A stretch of 64,000 nt of DNA from positions 574,641 through 638,640 of the forward strand of contig JAFDVQ010000005.1 of assembly GCA_018268915.1 (NCBI GenBank), written 5' to 3'. Both the position numbers and the translations under genes were made by a program. The notes under the pieces are model-generated. The model made no database searches. It worked only from the letters and a program-made list of their open reading frames with translations, and was not told the DNA's origin. This document shows, piece by piece, positions 16,991 to 25,143 of this stretch; positions within the stretch are counted from its first letter, which is position 1, and each line of letters starts with the position of its first letter. This stretch comes from Acidobacteriota bacterium. GTDB taxonomy: Bacteria > Acidobacteriota > Terriglobia > Terriglobales > Acidobacteriaceae.

Positions 16991-18751
16991 ATGGCCAACG
17001 ATCAGATCGAGAAGGACAGTAGAGGTAATAATTCAGTCGTTCTTCCGCGTCGTGAGTTGCTGCGATCGATTGCGATCGGTACAGCTGGCATCGCTGCGAA
17101 TAGCCTGGTTGCGCCGGGAGCAGCGGATGCAGAGACAAAGACGCATGCGGTGCCGAAGAATGAGCGCCGATGTAAGGAAGTTTCGCCTGCCTGGCGATCG
17201 GGCTTTGACGGTCAGCGTCGTGCGGATCTTGGCAACGGACGTTTTCTGAATCCCGTCGTCTCTGGTGATCGCCCAGATCCGACCATTCTCAAGGACGGCG
17301 AGGACTATTACATGACGTTCTCGTCTTTCGACTATTATCCCGCCGTTGTGATCTGGCATTCGCGGGACCTGGTCAATTGGACTCCTGTGGGTCCGGCCCT
17401 CCGCAAGTGGATCGGTTCGGTTTGGGCTATGGACCTGATTAAGCACCAGGGCCGGTATTACGTCTATATTCCGACGGTGAATGTAAAGATTTCACCGGAA
17501 GGCAAGGTGATGCTGGCACCCGGGGAGTCACCGTTTTCGATTCACGTCATACATGCTGAGAATATTCACGGACCATGGAGCGATCCGATTGACCTGAAGA
17601 TCAACGGCTTCATCGACCCTGGTCACGTAGTCGGCGAGGATGGCAAACGCTATCTCTTCGTAAACGATGGCCACCGTGTACGCCTCACTGACGACGGACT
17701 GGCCACCGATGGCAAAGTTGAAAAGGTCTACTCCGGCTGGAAGTATCCATCGGATTGGGTCGTTGAGGCCTTCGCGCTTGAGGGTCCCAAGATAGTTCGC
17801 AAGGATGGCTGGTTTTATATCATCGCTGCCGAAGGTGGCACGGCAGGGCCGCCAACTAGCCACATGGTGATCGCTGCACGGTCACGCTCCATTCACGGTC
17901 CCTGGGAAAACTGCCCACACAACCCGATTGTGCATACTCAGAGCGCGGTCGAACCCTGGTGGTCTCGTGGACATGCCACTCCGGTTCAAAGCCCAAAAGG
18001 AGATTGGTGGCTGGTGTATCACGGATATGAGAATGGCTATCGAACACTAGGCCGCCAGACGCTCCTGGAGCCGATGGAGTGGACTGAGGACGGTTGGCCT
18101 CGAGCAAAGGGCGGTAATCTCTCCGGTTCCCTTCCAGTGCCTGCCAAGCCAGAGCCGAAGTTTGCCGCGGGGCAACCGCTGTCAGACGATTTCTCGGTCG
18201 ATACTTTGGGGACTCGTTTGGCATTCTTTTCTCCGCGCGACGGATACTTGGACCGCATAAGTTACGGCCCGACCGGTTTAGTTGTTCAGGGAAGCGGCAC
18301 CGGTCCGGCTGATTCCTCTCCCCTTGCATTCATCGCCGGCGACCACAGCTACGAGATCCGAGTGGAAGTTGAAGTAGAAGGAGATGCACAGGCAGGTCTG
18401 CTCGAGTTCTACTCCCCGCGCGCTTTCTGCGGACTCGGCTTTGATGGAAAGCGCGGGTACTCGTACGGTGGAATGACTGCTTTCGGAGTAGGATCGGAAG
18501 CGGGTATCGGTCAGACATTCCACCTAAAACTCGAGAATAACAACAACGTGGTCAGCTTCTACCACAGCACTGATGGCGAAAGCTGGAATTTGGCGTCATC
18601 CGCGGAGATGTCCGGTTACAACCACAACGTGGCTGGTGGGTTCCTAAGCCTTCGCCCCGCTCTCTATGTATCCGGCAAAGGTAAAGCTACATTTCGCAAA
18701 CTGAAATATGCGGGGACAAACGGTGCGCCAGCGGGGAAAGCACGCGCCTAA
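16991..18751 (+). CDS. Exported GH43-family glycoside hydrolase
   Basis: 586 residues. The N-terminus carries a twin-arginine-like signal (RRELLRSIAIG at 20-30, then a hydrophobic stretch to AADAE). The GH43 five-bladed propeller begins at NPVVSGDRPDPTIL; Asp96 is the expected general base and the glutamate in ALEGPK the expected acid. A C-terminal beta-sandwich (about 395-575, DDFSVDTLGTR onward) matches the concanavalin-like domain often attached to GH43 xylosidases and arabinofuranosidases. The exact specificity cannot be read; with an upstream feruloyl esterase and a downstream GH42, hemicellulose or pectin side chains are the likely substrate. Confidence 0.9.
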   Translation: MANDQIEKDSRGNNSVVLPRRELLRSIAIGTAGIAANSLVAPGAADAETKTHAVPKNERRCKEVSPAWRSGFDGQRRADLGNGRFLNPVVSGDRPDPTILKDGEDYYMTFSSFDYYPAVVIWHSRDLVNWTPVGPALRKWIGSVWAMDLIKHQGRYYVYIPTVNVKISPEGKVMLAPGESPFSIHVIHAENIHGPWSDPIDLKINGFIDPGHVVGEDGKRYLFVNDGHRVRLTDDGLATDGKVEKVYSGWKYPSDWVVEAFALEGPKIVRKDGWFYIIAAEGGTAGPPTSHMVIAARSRSIHGPWENCPHNPIVHTQSAVEPWWSRGHATPVQSPKGDWWLVYHGYENGYRTLGRQTLLEPMEWTEDGWPRAKGGNLSGSLPVPAKPEPKFAAGQPLSDDFSVDTLGTRLAFFSPRDGYLDRISYGPTGLVVQGSGTGPADSSPLAFIAGDHSYEIRVEVEVEGDAQAGLLEFYSPRAFCGLGFDGKRGYSYGGMTAFGVGSEAGIGQTFHLKLENNNNVVSFYHSTDGESWNLASSAEMSGYNHNVAGGFLSLRPALYVSGKGKATFRKLKYAGTNGAPAGKARA

Positions 18752-18790
18752 ACCTCACATTGAACAATTACGCCCGAAGGGATGGTCGGC

Positions 18791-20893
18791 ATGAATATGT
18801 CCAAATCAGCACTCCACTACCCGCTGCTTCTTTGCACCATCATGCTGAGCATCTCCTCCGCAAACGGACAGTCGCGGAACGCGCCTTCTACGATTCTGTT
18901 CGGAGCAGCGTACTACGAGGAGTACGCGCCTTCGGATCGCCTCGATGAAGACGTCCGCATGATGAAGGCGAGCGGTATCAACGTAGTTCGCATCGCCGAA
19001 TCCACTTGGGGCACTTTGGAGCCCCGTCCAGGCGTCTTCGACTTTACCCACATTGATCGTGTGCTCAACGCGATGGACAAGGCCGGCATCAACGTCATCG
19101 TTGGGACGCCCACTTACGCGATTCCAACCTGGCTCGCCCGCCAACATCCTGAAGTGCTCGCAATCACGCCACAGGGATCCTCGGTATATGGCCAGCGGCA
19201 GAACATGGACATTACCAGTCCCGCATTCCGTGAAGCCGCCCAGCGAGTCATCATCGCCCTTGTCGATCACGTCAAGGACCACCCCTCAGTCATCGGCTAT
19301 CAGATCGACAACGAAACCAAGGCTTACGGGACCAGTGGGCCGAACGTACAAGCTGCATTCGTGCGCTGGATGCAGAAGCGACATCCCGATTTGAACCAAA
19401 TGAACAAGGAGTTCGGACTCGACTACTGGAGCAATCGAGTCAATGATTGGGCAGACTTCCCATCCACCAATGGCTCGATCAACGCCAGCATCAACGGCGC
19501 ATTCGCCCAGTTTCAGCGCGAACTTGTGACCCAATATCTTGAATGGCAAGGCGGCTTGATTCGCGCCCACTGCCGGCCAAGTCAATTCCTCACTCAGAAC
19601 TTCGATATGGATTGGCGCGGCTACTCCTACGGCATTCAGCCTGATGTCGATCACTTTGCCGCTGCGCATGCGGTCGATATTGCCGGCATCGACATTTACC
19701 ATCCTGCGCAGGATCACCTCACGGGCGCGGAGATCGCCTTTGGCGGGGACCTTGCACGCTCGATCAAGCACGGGCAGAACTACCTCGTGATAGAAACTCA
19801 GGCGCAAGGTATGCCCGACTGGACGCCCTATCCGTGCCAGTTACGGCTCCAAGCCTTCAGCCATCTCGCCTCCGGCGCAAGCATGGTCGAGTACTGGCAC
19901 TGGGGAACGACGGCGAACGCAATAGAGACCTATTGGCGCGGCTTGCTCAGCCAGGACTTCCAGCCCAATCCAACTTATGAGGAGGCGGGGACCATCGGTC
20001 GCGATCTGGCTCGTCTCGGCCCTCAACTCGTCAATCTCCGCAAGCATAACCAGATCGCGATCTACGTCAGCAACGTCGCGCTTACGGCGTTCGATTCCTT
20101 CAAATTCGGTTGGGGTTCAAGGACTAACTACAACGATGTGCTTCGGCCCTTTTACGATGCGCTGTACCGGATGAATGCCGAAGTTGATTTTATCGATCCC
20201 TCCACCACCGATTTCTCGGCCTACAAGCTCATCCTTGTTCCGGCACTCTATGCCGCGTCTGATTCAGAAATCAAACACTTGAACGATTTTGCTAAATCGG
20301 GTGGTCACCTTCTCTACACATTTAAGAGTGGGTTTTCGGACGAAAACGTCAAGGTGCGTTCAGCGACACAACCCGGCATGATCGCCGATGCGGCGGGAGT
20401 TCAGTACAACCAGTTCACTGTTCCTGAGAAAGTCGGCCTTGAAGGCAACCCCTTTGGTCCCGATCCCGCAGATAACCAAGTGCGATGGTGGATGGAGTTC
20501 CTGGAACCAAACGGTGCGCAGGTCGTCGCGCGCTACCACCACCCAGTCTGGGGCAAATACGCCGCGATGACTCGGAACACCTACGGCAAAGGGGAGATTA
20601 CGTATCTGGGGTTCATGCCAGCTGACAAGGCGATTGCCAAGATTCTTCAGGATGAAGTTCAAAGAGCCGGGGTGGTGTCTGAGCAGCAGCGCTTGAGATA
20701 TCCAGCGATCGTTCGAAGCGGAACCCTGAACAACGGGCATCAAGTTCACTACGTTTTGAACTACTCTTCTGAGCCGTTGAAGGTCAATTCTCCCTTCCGA
20801 GACGCACATGATCTGCTTAATGAAAAGCCATGCGCGCACGACAGTTCGATTACCTTACCCGCTTGGGGAGTGGCGATATTGCAAGAGGACTGA
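18791..20893 (+). CDS. Exported GH42 beta-galactosidase
   Basis: ATG 18791 is placed 9 bases after GAAGGG; ATG 18782 abuts that site. A signal peptide covers residues 1-26. GH42 features follow in order: the GAAYYEEY start of the TIM barrel, acid/base Glu175 in QIDNETKAYG, nucleophile Glu335 in LVIETQAQG, a trimerisation-like domain from about 395 (LILVPALYAAS) and a C-terminal beta domain. GH42 enzymes release terminal beta-galactose from galactans and arabinogalactan side chains. An exported form fits degradation outside the cytoplasm. It lies 39 bases after GH43. Confidence 0.92.
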   Translation: MNMSKSALHYPLLLCTIMLSISSANGQSRNAPSTILFGAAYYEEYAPSDRLDEDVRMMKASGINVVRIAESTWGTLEPRPGVFDFTHIDRVLNAMDKAGINVIVGTPTYAIPTWLARQHPEVLAITPQGSSVYGQRQNMDITSPAFREAAQRVIIALVDHVKDHPSVIGYQIDNETKAYGTSGPNVQAAFVRWMQKRHPDLNQMNKEFGLDYWSNRVNDWADFPSTNGSINASINGAFAQFQRELVTQYLEWQGGLIRAHCRPSQFLTQNFDMDWRGYSYGIQPDVDHFAAAHAVDIAGIDIYHPAQDHLTGAEIAFGGDLARSIKHGQNYLVIETQAQGMPDWTPYPCQLRLQAFSHLASGASMVEYWHWGTTANAIETYWRGLLSQDFQPNPTYEEAGTIGRDLARLGPQLVNLRKHNQIAIYVSNVALTAFDSFKFGWGSRTNYNDVLRPFYDALYRMNAEVDFIDPSTTDFSAYKLILVPALYAASDSEIKHLNDFAKSGGHLLYTFKSGFSDENVKVRSATQPGMIADAAGVQYNQFTVPEKVGLEGNPFGPDPADNQVRWWMEFLEPNGAQVVARYHHPVWGKYAAMTRNTYGKGEITYLGFMPADKAIAKILQDEVQRAGVVSEQQRLRYPAIVRSGTLNNGHQVHYVLNYSSEPLKVNSPFRDAHDLLNEKPCAHDSSITLPAWGVAILQED

Positions 20894-20935
20894 CGACTGG
20901 GAACAGCCGACTAGCCCACCGACAAAGGAGACGTG

Positions 20936-22234
20936 ATGTTGATACCGTGCATACGCCGTTCTGCCGGGAGACGCAACATAATTGTTTCTGGACTGGCGCT
21001 TGCCGCGATCCTCGCGACCCTGCCTCTGACTGCGCAGGTGAATCACCTCGCCCTGTCTTCATCGTCGGCCCCTTCCATCGTTGGCTTCTGGGCCGGCGAG
21101 GACGCGGCAGTTGCACAAAGTGACAGAAAAGCGACAAGTCCTGCCACATATTACGAACCTGCTTACCGAGGCGATTTCACTCCTGAGGTCTGGCAGGTTC
21201 TGCAGGAGTATCGGATTCCTATCTACCTTAACGTTCGCTATGGACGTGACTTCGGACCGGTACGTCCCAACGTGCAGAGCGATGTTGTCGAATTGGTCCG
21301 GAAAGCGAACTCTCTGAAAGTTCCCGTCAGCGCTTGGATAGTCATTCCGTACGAGCAGGGATATTGGGCATATCAGGGAAACGCTCCAGAGATGCTCAAG
21401 GCGGTAAAGGCCTGGGCCGAGTGGAAGAAGGCGAACCATCTTCAGTTTCTCTCGGTAGCCGTTGACCAGGAGTTCTCCTGGCAGAACCTCCAAAGCTTCA
21501 TAGCGGGAGTGACCAGCCACGACTCAGGGAAACTCACATCATGGATGCGGACGAATATCGATCCTACCGCTCAATGTGCTGCGTTTCACGGCTATCAGCA
21601 ATTCATATCGTGGGCCCACCTTCATGGCATCCGCGTTGTTGCTGCTGAAGCACCGATGGTCGCTGACGATCTTGCTGACGATAACATGGCACTTCAGAAT
21701 GCGCTGCAAATCACAGGTTCTTCGCCCGGCTACGACCGGATGTATCTGATGGCCTATCGCAGTGCAGTTGCTCAATCAGGCTTCGATCCCGGCTCCGCCT
21801 ACGCCGCTTCTTACTACACATCGATGCAGAAGTATTTCGGGAGCATTGGGCAGGTCAGTTTAGGAATTCCTGGGCAAGGTCCATACAAGACGTTGGACCC
21901 TCTCGTGATCGACGTCAGGATGCTGGTGGGGATGGGCGCGAAGGAGATCCCGATCTACTCCCTGGAAGAGATGGTCGCGAGCTTTGGTGTTACTGGCCTA
22001 AAAGCGATTGCGGATGCCGCTCAGCATCCGATGCAAGGTTCTGAGCTATCTGAAGCCACCAAGCCTTCACCCGCAACTGGAGGCATGCTCGCCATGAGCA
22101 AGTCGCAGGATGCTACCGCATCCGAACTCACCCTCGCTGTCACCAAGGAGCATGGACATCAGCAACCTCCGAATCGCTGGCCCGAGGGTTGTGGCGACCT
22201 ATCGGTGCGGCCGCTCGCCAATTCTCATGACTGA
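20936..22234 (+). CDS. Secreted TIM-barrel-like hypothetical protein
   Basis: ATG 20936 follows AAAGGAG by 5 bases (GTG 20933 also in frame). A signal peptide (SGLALAAILATLPLTAQ) is followed by ~330 residues alternating strands and helices with barrel-type motifs (IYLNVRYGRD, FLSVAVDQEFSW, IRVVAAEAPM, MYLMAYRSAV, VSLGIPGQG). Acidic residues at strand ends (DQE, EAP) are suited to glycoside hydrolase catalysis, but I cannot name a family. The last ~70 residues are low-complexity. It closes the + strand enzyme cluster, 42 bases after GH42. Confidence 0.7.
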   Translation: MLIPCIRRSAGRRNIIVSGLALAAILATLPLTAQVNHLALSSSSAPSIVGFWAGEDAAVAQSDRKATSPATYYEPAYRGDFTPEVWQVLQEYRIPIYLNVRYGRDFGPVRPNVQSDVVELVRKANSLKVPVSAWIVIPYEQGYWAYQGNAPEMLKAVKAWAEWKKANHLQFLSVAVDQEFSWQNLQSFIAGVTSHDSGKLTSWMRTNIDPTAQCAAFHGYQQFISWAHLHGIRVVAAEAPMVADDLADDNMALQNALQITGSSPGYDRMYLMAYRSAVAQSGFDPGSAYAASYYTSMQKYFGSIGQVSLGIPGQGPYKTLDPLVIDVRMLVGMGAKEIPIYSLEEMVASFGVTGLKAIADAAQHPMQGSELSEATKPSPATGGMLAMSKSQDATASELTLAVTKEHGHQQPPNRWPEGCGDLSVRPLANSHD

Positions 22235-22401
22235 TCACGCCAATTGGCGGGACAATTCATCTTTGGAAATTGTGTTCGGCTTCTTTGTGAGACTCGTACA
22301 TGCTATTTGAATTTCACACATTTTTCGGCCGGGGGTTGCAGGCCAAAACGGAGGCTCAGAATGAAGGTAAGTACTTGAAAACATGGGAAGTGGAGATTGA
22401 C

Positions 22402-22451
22402 TGGTGGGCGAGGCGGGAATCGAACCCACAACCCCCGGCTTAGAAGGCCGG
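22402..22451 (-). repeat. attL: 3' fragment of tRNA-Arg(TCT)
   Basis: Read on the - strand: anticodon stem-loop CCGGC-CTTCTAA-GCCGG (22451-22435, anticodon TCT at 22444-22442), variable loop GGGTT, T-arm GTGGG-TTCGATT-CCCGC, acceptor strand CTCGCCC, A and encoded CCA (22402). The matching 5' acceptor strand GGGCGAG is absent upstream, so this is not a working tRNA gene. A D-arm-like GATAGAGCA lies at 22482-22474, 22 bases too far away. The arrangement is that left by integration into a tRNA 3' end; the rest of the 22235-22702 gap shows nothing else. Confidence 0.88.
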
Positions 22452-22702
22452 TGGGCTTTCGGATTCCGGCAGGTGCTCTATCGAGACCGCGAAATCCACC
22501 CAGAAAAACCCAAAGACATTTACTGATGCAGCGTGAGACTGTTCTCCACCTTACGCCACAAATAACGCTTGTCAAGTACTCGAATGTGGAAATGTTGCAC
22601 ACTTTGGTGCAGCATCCGCCAGCATCTCACCCTCTCGGAGGTGGTTCCGATGCTGACTCTCATTCTTCTGGCTCAGATCCTCAGCGATTCACACATAACA
22701 AT

Positions 22703-23932
22703 TCACTGAACCGCCCCCCGCGCAGGAACAGCGATCAGCCTAGCGCGCCGGAGCTCCTTCAACTCATCTTCTCGAGGCTCAAGCCTTCGCTCGCGCGCCG
22801 GAGGCTTCGGGCCCATGATCGAACGCCGCTCCAGTCGATCGACAGCATCCGTCTTCGGCTCCATCTGGACGTGCAGGTAGTAATCCGTCATGCGGCTCGT
22901 CTTGTGCCCCATCAGCGCCTGCACGACTTTGTCCTGCACCTTTGCATCGAGAATCATCCTCGAGCAGAATAAGTGCCTCAGATCATGCGGTGACAACTTC
23001 GGCAAACCCGTCACCTGTCGCAGCTGCGCCCACGCCTTGCGCAGAAACCATCGAGACGCGGGCCTCCCTGGATCGAAGTGACCTTTCTGCGTCGACATAT
23101 CTGCGCGATTGAACCTGCCTCGCTTGACGCGAAACGGAAACAGAAAGTGGTCAGCATCCGTACTTCCCAACCTGAGAGCCCTCTCGTAGATCTGCTCGAA
23201 AGCCCAACGTGCGGTTTCGTTCAGTGGAATCTTCCTCGGCCGTACATTATTTTTACAGCCTTCCTCTGGAATCCAGATCCAGGCCTGCGCCTCTTCGAAT
23301 GGCGACGGGAGGAACAGATGCCTGAGCCGCATATAGCGCAGCTCCGATCCGGATGCCGAAGTGTTTGCTGTGATCATTGCTACCCAGAGCGCCAGCGCGG
23401 CCCCTGGATCCGCAGCACCTTTCTGAAATATTCGAACCTCCTCGTCGATGTTCGGGATCTCGCGCGGAGACCAGCTCGGAACTGGTTTAGTCGAATAGTG
23501 CGGCTTGACTCGTTCCCACAGCCCAGCTGCTTCCATGATTTGCTTAAGCACGTTCAGCTCGTGATTGATACACGAATTGCCGGCGGCCTTACTCCAGGGC
23601 CGAATAATTCCCTCTTCAAGTCGAAGCTCGTTCTTCTCTCTCGCAACCTGGTATTCGCGAAGATGTCCTGCAGTGATCGCTCCGATTGGAAGATCACCGA
23701 AAAATTTGCCGAGGGCGGTCAGGGCTTCATCTGTTCGCTCATGCGTTCGCGGCTTCAGATTGCGAACCGAACGCATGCTCTGCCAGATTGGACCGACTTC
23801 GACAATCGAGAGACTTCGGAACTCCAGAGGGGAGCGCATGAGTTTCTGGGCCCGTGCCGCGCACGCAGGACAGTCCCGATGATCCCGCGTGTGTACAGTT
23901 AAAAGCTGGTCAACAAATTTCAGTGCCATCAT
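22703..23932 (-). CDS. int: Tyrosine-type phage integrase
   Basis: 409 residues. The N-terminal part has a CPAC pair (21-24), then a SAM-like core-binding region (about 60-140) and the catalytic domain from about 160. Visible catalytic residues are H316xxR319 (SPHDLRHLF), His343 (MGHKTS) and the nucleophile Tyr351 or Tyr352 (DYYLH). The first catalytic arginine, expected three residues before the glutamate of the GxRxxE-type motif, is a serine here (Ser194 before Glu197 in ASGSELRYMR). It stands 250 bases from attL, as expected for an enzyme integrating at tRNA-Arg. Its start lies opposite a ribbon-helix-helix gene, sharing a control region. Confidence 0.93.
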   Translation of the reverse strand: MMALKFVDQLLTVHTRDHRDCPACAARAQKLMRSPLEFRSLSIVEVGPIWQSMRSVRNLKPRTHERTDEALTALGKFFGDLPIGAITAGHLREYQVAREKNELRLEEGIIRPWSKAAGNSCINHELNVLKQIMEAAGLWERVKPHYSTKPVPSWSPREIPNIDEEVRIFQKGAADPGAALALWVAMITANTSASGSELRYMRLRHLFLPSPFEEAQAWIWIPEEGCKNNVRPRKIPLNETARWAFEQIYERALRLGSTDADHFLFPFRVKRGRFNRADMSTQKGHFDPGRPASRWFLRKAWAQLRQVTGLPKLSPHDLRHLFCSRMILDAKVQDKVVQALMGHKTSRMTDYYLHVQMEPKTDAVDRLERRSIMGPKPPARERRLEPREDELKELRRARLIAVPARGAVQ

Positions 23933-23991
23933 ACGCCGCCGGAATTACGAAAGTCCGGTTTCGATCGTGCAACTTTGGTGTCAGTGCCTGT

Positions 23992-24017
23992 ACATACGCC
24001 GTACACCTCTCGTATGT
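23992..24017. promoter_or_regulatory. Inverted repeat between integrase and ribbon-helix-helix gene
   Basis: ACATACG (23992-23998) and CGTATGT (24011-24017) are perfect inverted arms with a 12-base spacer, 26 bases before the GTG of the + strand regulator. Part of one arm recurs as CATACGCCG at 23930-23938, over the integrase start, and at 23993-24001. Likely a regulator binding region. Confidence 0.45.
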
Positions 24018-24042
24018 CCAAAACCTGCAATACGATGGCAGT

Positions 24043-24207
24043 GTGTCTTCCCTTCGTTCAGTCACAATTCGGCTCAGCCCCTCCACGCTCAAGCTGGTGG
24101 AGAAGATAGGCACAAAGACTGGCCTCGACCGGACAAACGTGATCCGGCTGGCAATCGCTAGATTGGCAGAGAATGAAGGACTACTGCCGCCGCCTGCACA
24201 GCGCTGA
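24043..24207 (+). CDS. Small ribbon-helix-helix DNA-binding protein
   Basis: 54 residues from GTG 24043. The product starts with a beta strand (SVTIRLSP) followed by two helices (STLKLVEKIGTKTG, DRTNVIRLAIARLAENEG), the CopG/Arc pattern; such proteins bind DNA as dimers through the strand. It is divergent from the integrase with an inverted repeat between them, suggesting control of integration/excision. No strong ribosome site is seen, and the open frame extends further upstream without protein-like sequence. Confidence 0.6.
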   Translation: MSSLRSVTIRLSPSTLKLVEKIGTKTGLDRTNVIRLAIARLAENEGLLPPPAQR

Positions 24208-24304
24208 AGTTCTCCCATGAGCCCGGCAAGGAGGGGAATACGTCGGGAGGCTTACTGATTACAGCTGCGAGCACGTTCGGAACCTAGACAAGATATTGCA
24301 CTCG

Positions 24305-24365
24305 TTACCGGAATAACGCAAGACATTAATTATTAATATACGGCTTTATTGCGTTATTTCCGTAA
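24305..24365. promoter_or_regulatory. Paired inverted operator around an AT-rich promoter
   Basis: TTACCGGAATAACGCAA (24305-24321) and, inverted, the 17-mer at 24349-24365 (TTACGGAAATAACGCAA on the - strand) agree at 15 of 17 positions. Each is itself nearly palindromic (CGTTA..TAACG). Between them lies an AT-rich segment (ATTAATTATTAATATA). The pair ends 15 bases before the ATG of the next regulator, with GGAGG at 24368-24372. This is the layout of a self-repressed phage regulator. Confidence 0.7.
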
Positions 24366-24379
24366 TTGGAGGACAATCG

Positions 24380-24568
24380 ATGGCTATGAAGCAGGAACGA
24401 AAGCGCGGCGCCGGCAGACCAAAGGTGGCAGCTCCCCGCGAGTCATTCACCGTGCGTCTCCGTCCTGATCATCGAGAACAGATCGAGCGTATCGCCGAGG
24501 ACAAAGGCGTGACGCCTAGCGCGATCATTCAGATGGCGGTGGCGGAATTCCTCAAAAAGGAATCGTGA
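24380..24568 (+). CDS. Ribbon-helix-helix regulator
   Basis: 62 residues from ATG 24380 (GGAGG, 7-base spacer). A basic N-terminal arm (KQERKRGAGRPK) precedes a CopG-like core: strand SFTVRLRP, helix DHREQIERIAEDKG, helix TPSAIIQMAVAEFLKK. The duplicated inverted site directly upstream makes autoregulation likely. It could control the cargo genes or lysogeny; the window does not decide this. Confidence 0.8.
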   Translation: MAMKQERKRGAGRPKVAAPRESFTVRLRPDHREQIERIAEDKGVTPSAIIQMAVAEFLKKES

Positions 24569-24576
24569 ACCTCCTT

Positions 24577-24855
24577 TCAAAACAGCGTCCCAGCCGGACT
24601 GGCCTTAATATTTGCGAGCTTCATTATGCTGCGCTTCTCGATCGAGGGCTCATAGCTCAGCACATATTTCCAGCGGCCGCTGGGCATCCACACCAGGCCG
24701 CCGTTCAGTCCGTTCGTAACTGCCGAACCCTCTTCATCGGCACCAATCAAATCCACAAGCCAGTTAAACTGACGCTCAGTGATAAAGCGCATGTTGGCCG
24801 CGACGTTCTTCTGCGGTCGCGCAAATATATCGGAGATCAGTTGAAACGCTGTCAT
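24577..24855 (-). CDS. Phage hypothetical protein, 92 aa
   Basis: Convergent with the preceding regulator (8-base gap) and overlapping the start of the + strand HNH gene by 15 bases. An internal ATG at 24792 (MRFITERQFNWLVDLIGADE) may be the real start, giving 71 residues. Composition is protein-like, with a short amphipathic helix and aromatic strand segments (GGLVWMPSGRWKYVLSYEP). No ribosome site is strong. No family is recognised. Confidence 0.5.
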   Translation of the reverse strand: MTAFQLISDIFARPQKNVAANMRFITERQFNWLVDLIGADEEGSAVTNGLNGGLVWMPSGRWKYVLSYEPSIEKRSIMKLANIKASPAGTLF

Positions 24856-25143
24856 TTCAATTCACACCATCTGCTGATCGCGTTGCTTCTGCTGGTTCCA
24901 CCCGCCGACGCAAAACAGCATCGCAGTCACGCGGCCAAGCTGGCTTTCGAGCGTTCTCACCCGTGCCCCAGCACCGGCCGCCGAACCGGACGATGCCCCG
25001 GCTATGTGATCGATCACGTCATGCCGCTGATGTGCGGCGGTCCAGATCAGCCCTCGAACATGCAATGGCAGACCGTATCCGAAGCGAAAGCAAAAGACCG
25101 CTGGGAACGGAGCTGCAGATCGACAAGGAGACAACGACCATGA
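24841..25143 (+). CDS. Exported HNH endonuclease
   Basis: TTG 24841 has GGAG at 24832-24835 (5-base spacer); the frame is open further upstream but that part looks non-coding. The 100-residue product starts with a signal peptide (HLLIALLLLVPPADA). The HNH-type core follows: HPCPSTG, GRCPGYVIDHVMPL, MCGGPDQPSNMQWQT and AKAKDRWE, with a Cys pair probably forming a disulphide or metal site. Close relatives occur as periplasmic nucleases in many Gram-negative bacteria. In a prophage, an exported DNase could act on incoming DNA; that role is inference. It overlaps the next gene by ATGA. Confidence 0.75.
   Translation: MKRCHFNSHHLLIALLLLVPPADAKQHRSHAAKLAFERSHPCPSTGRRTGRCPGYVIDHVMPLMCGGPDQPSNMQWQTVSEAKAKDRWERSCRSTRRQRP

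Noticed and set aside
22397..22972. 191-codon + strand frame over the tRNA fragment
   Set aside because: The start translates the tRNA-Arg fragment in antisense (GGNRTHNPRLRRPVG), a well-known spurious protein; the remainder is antisense to the integrase.
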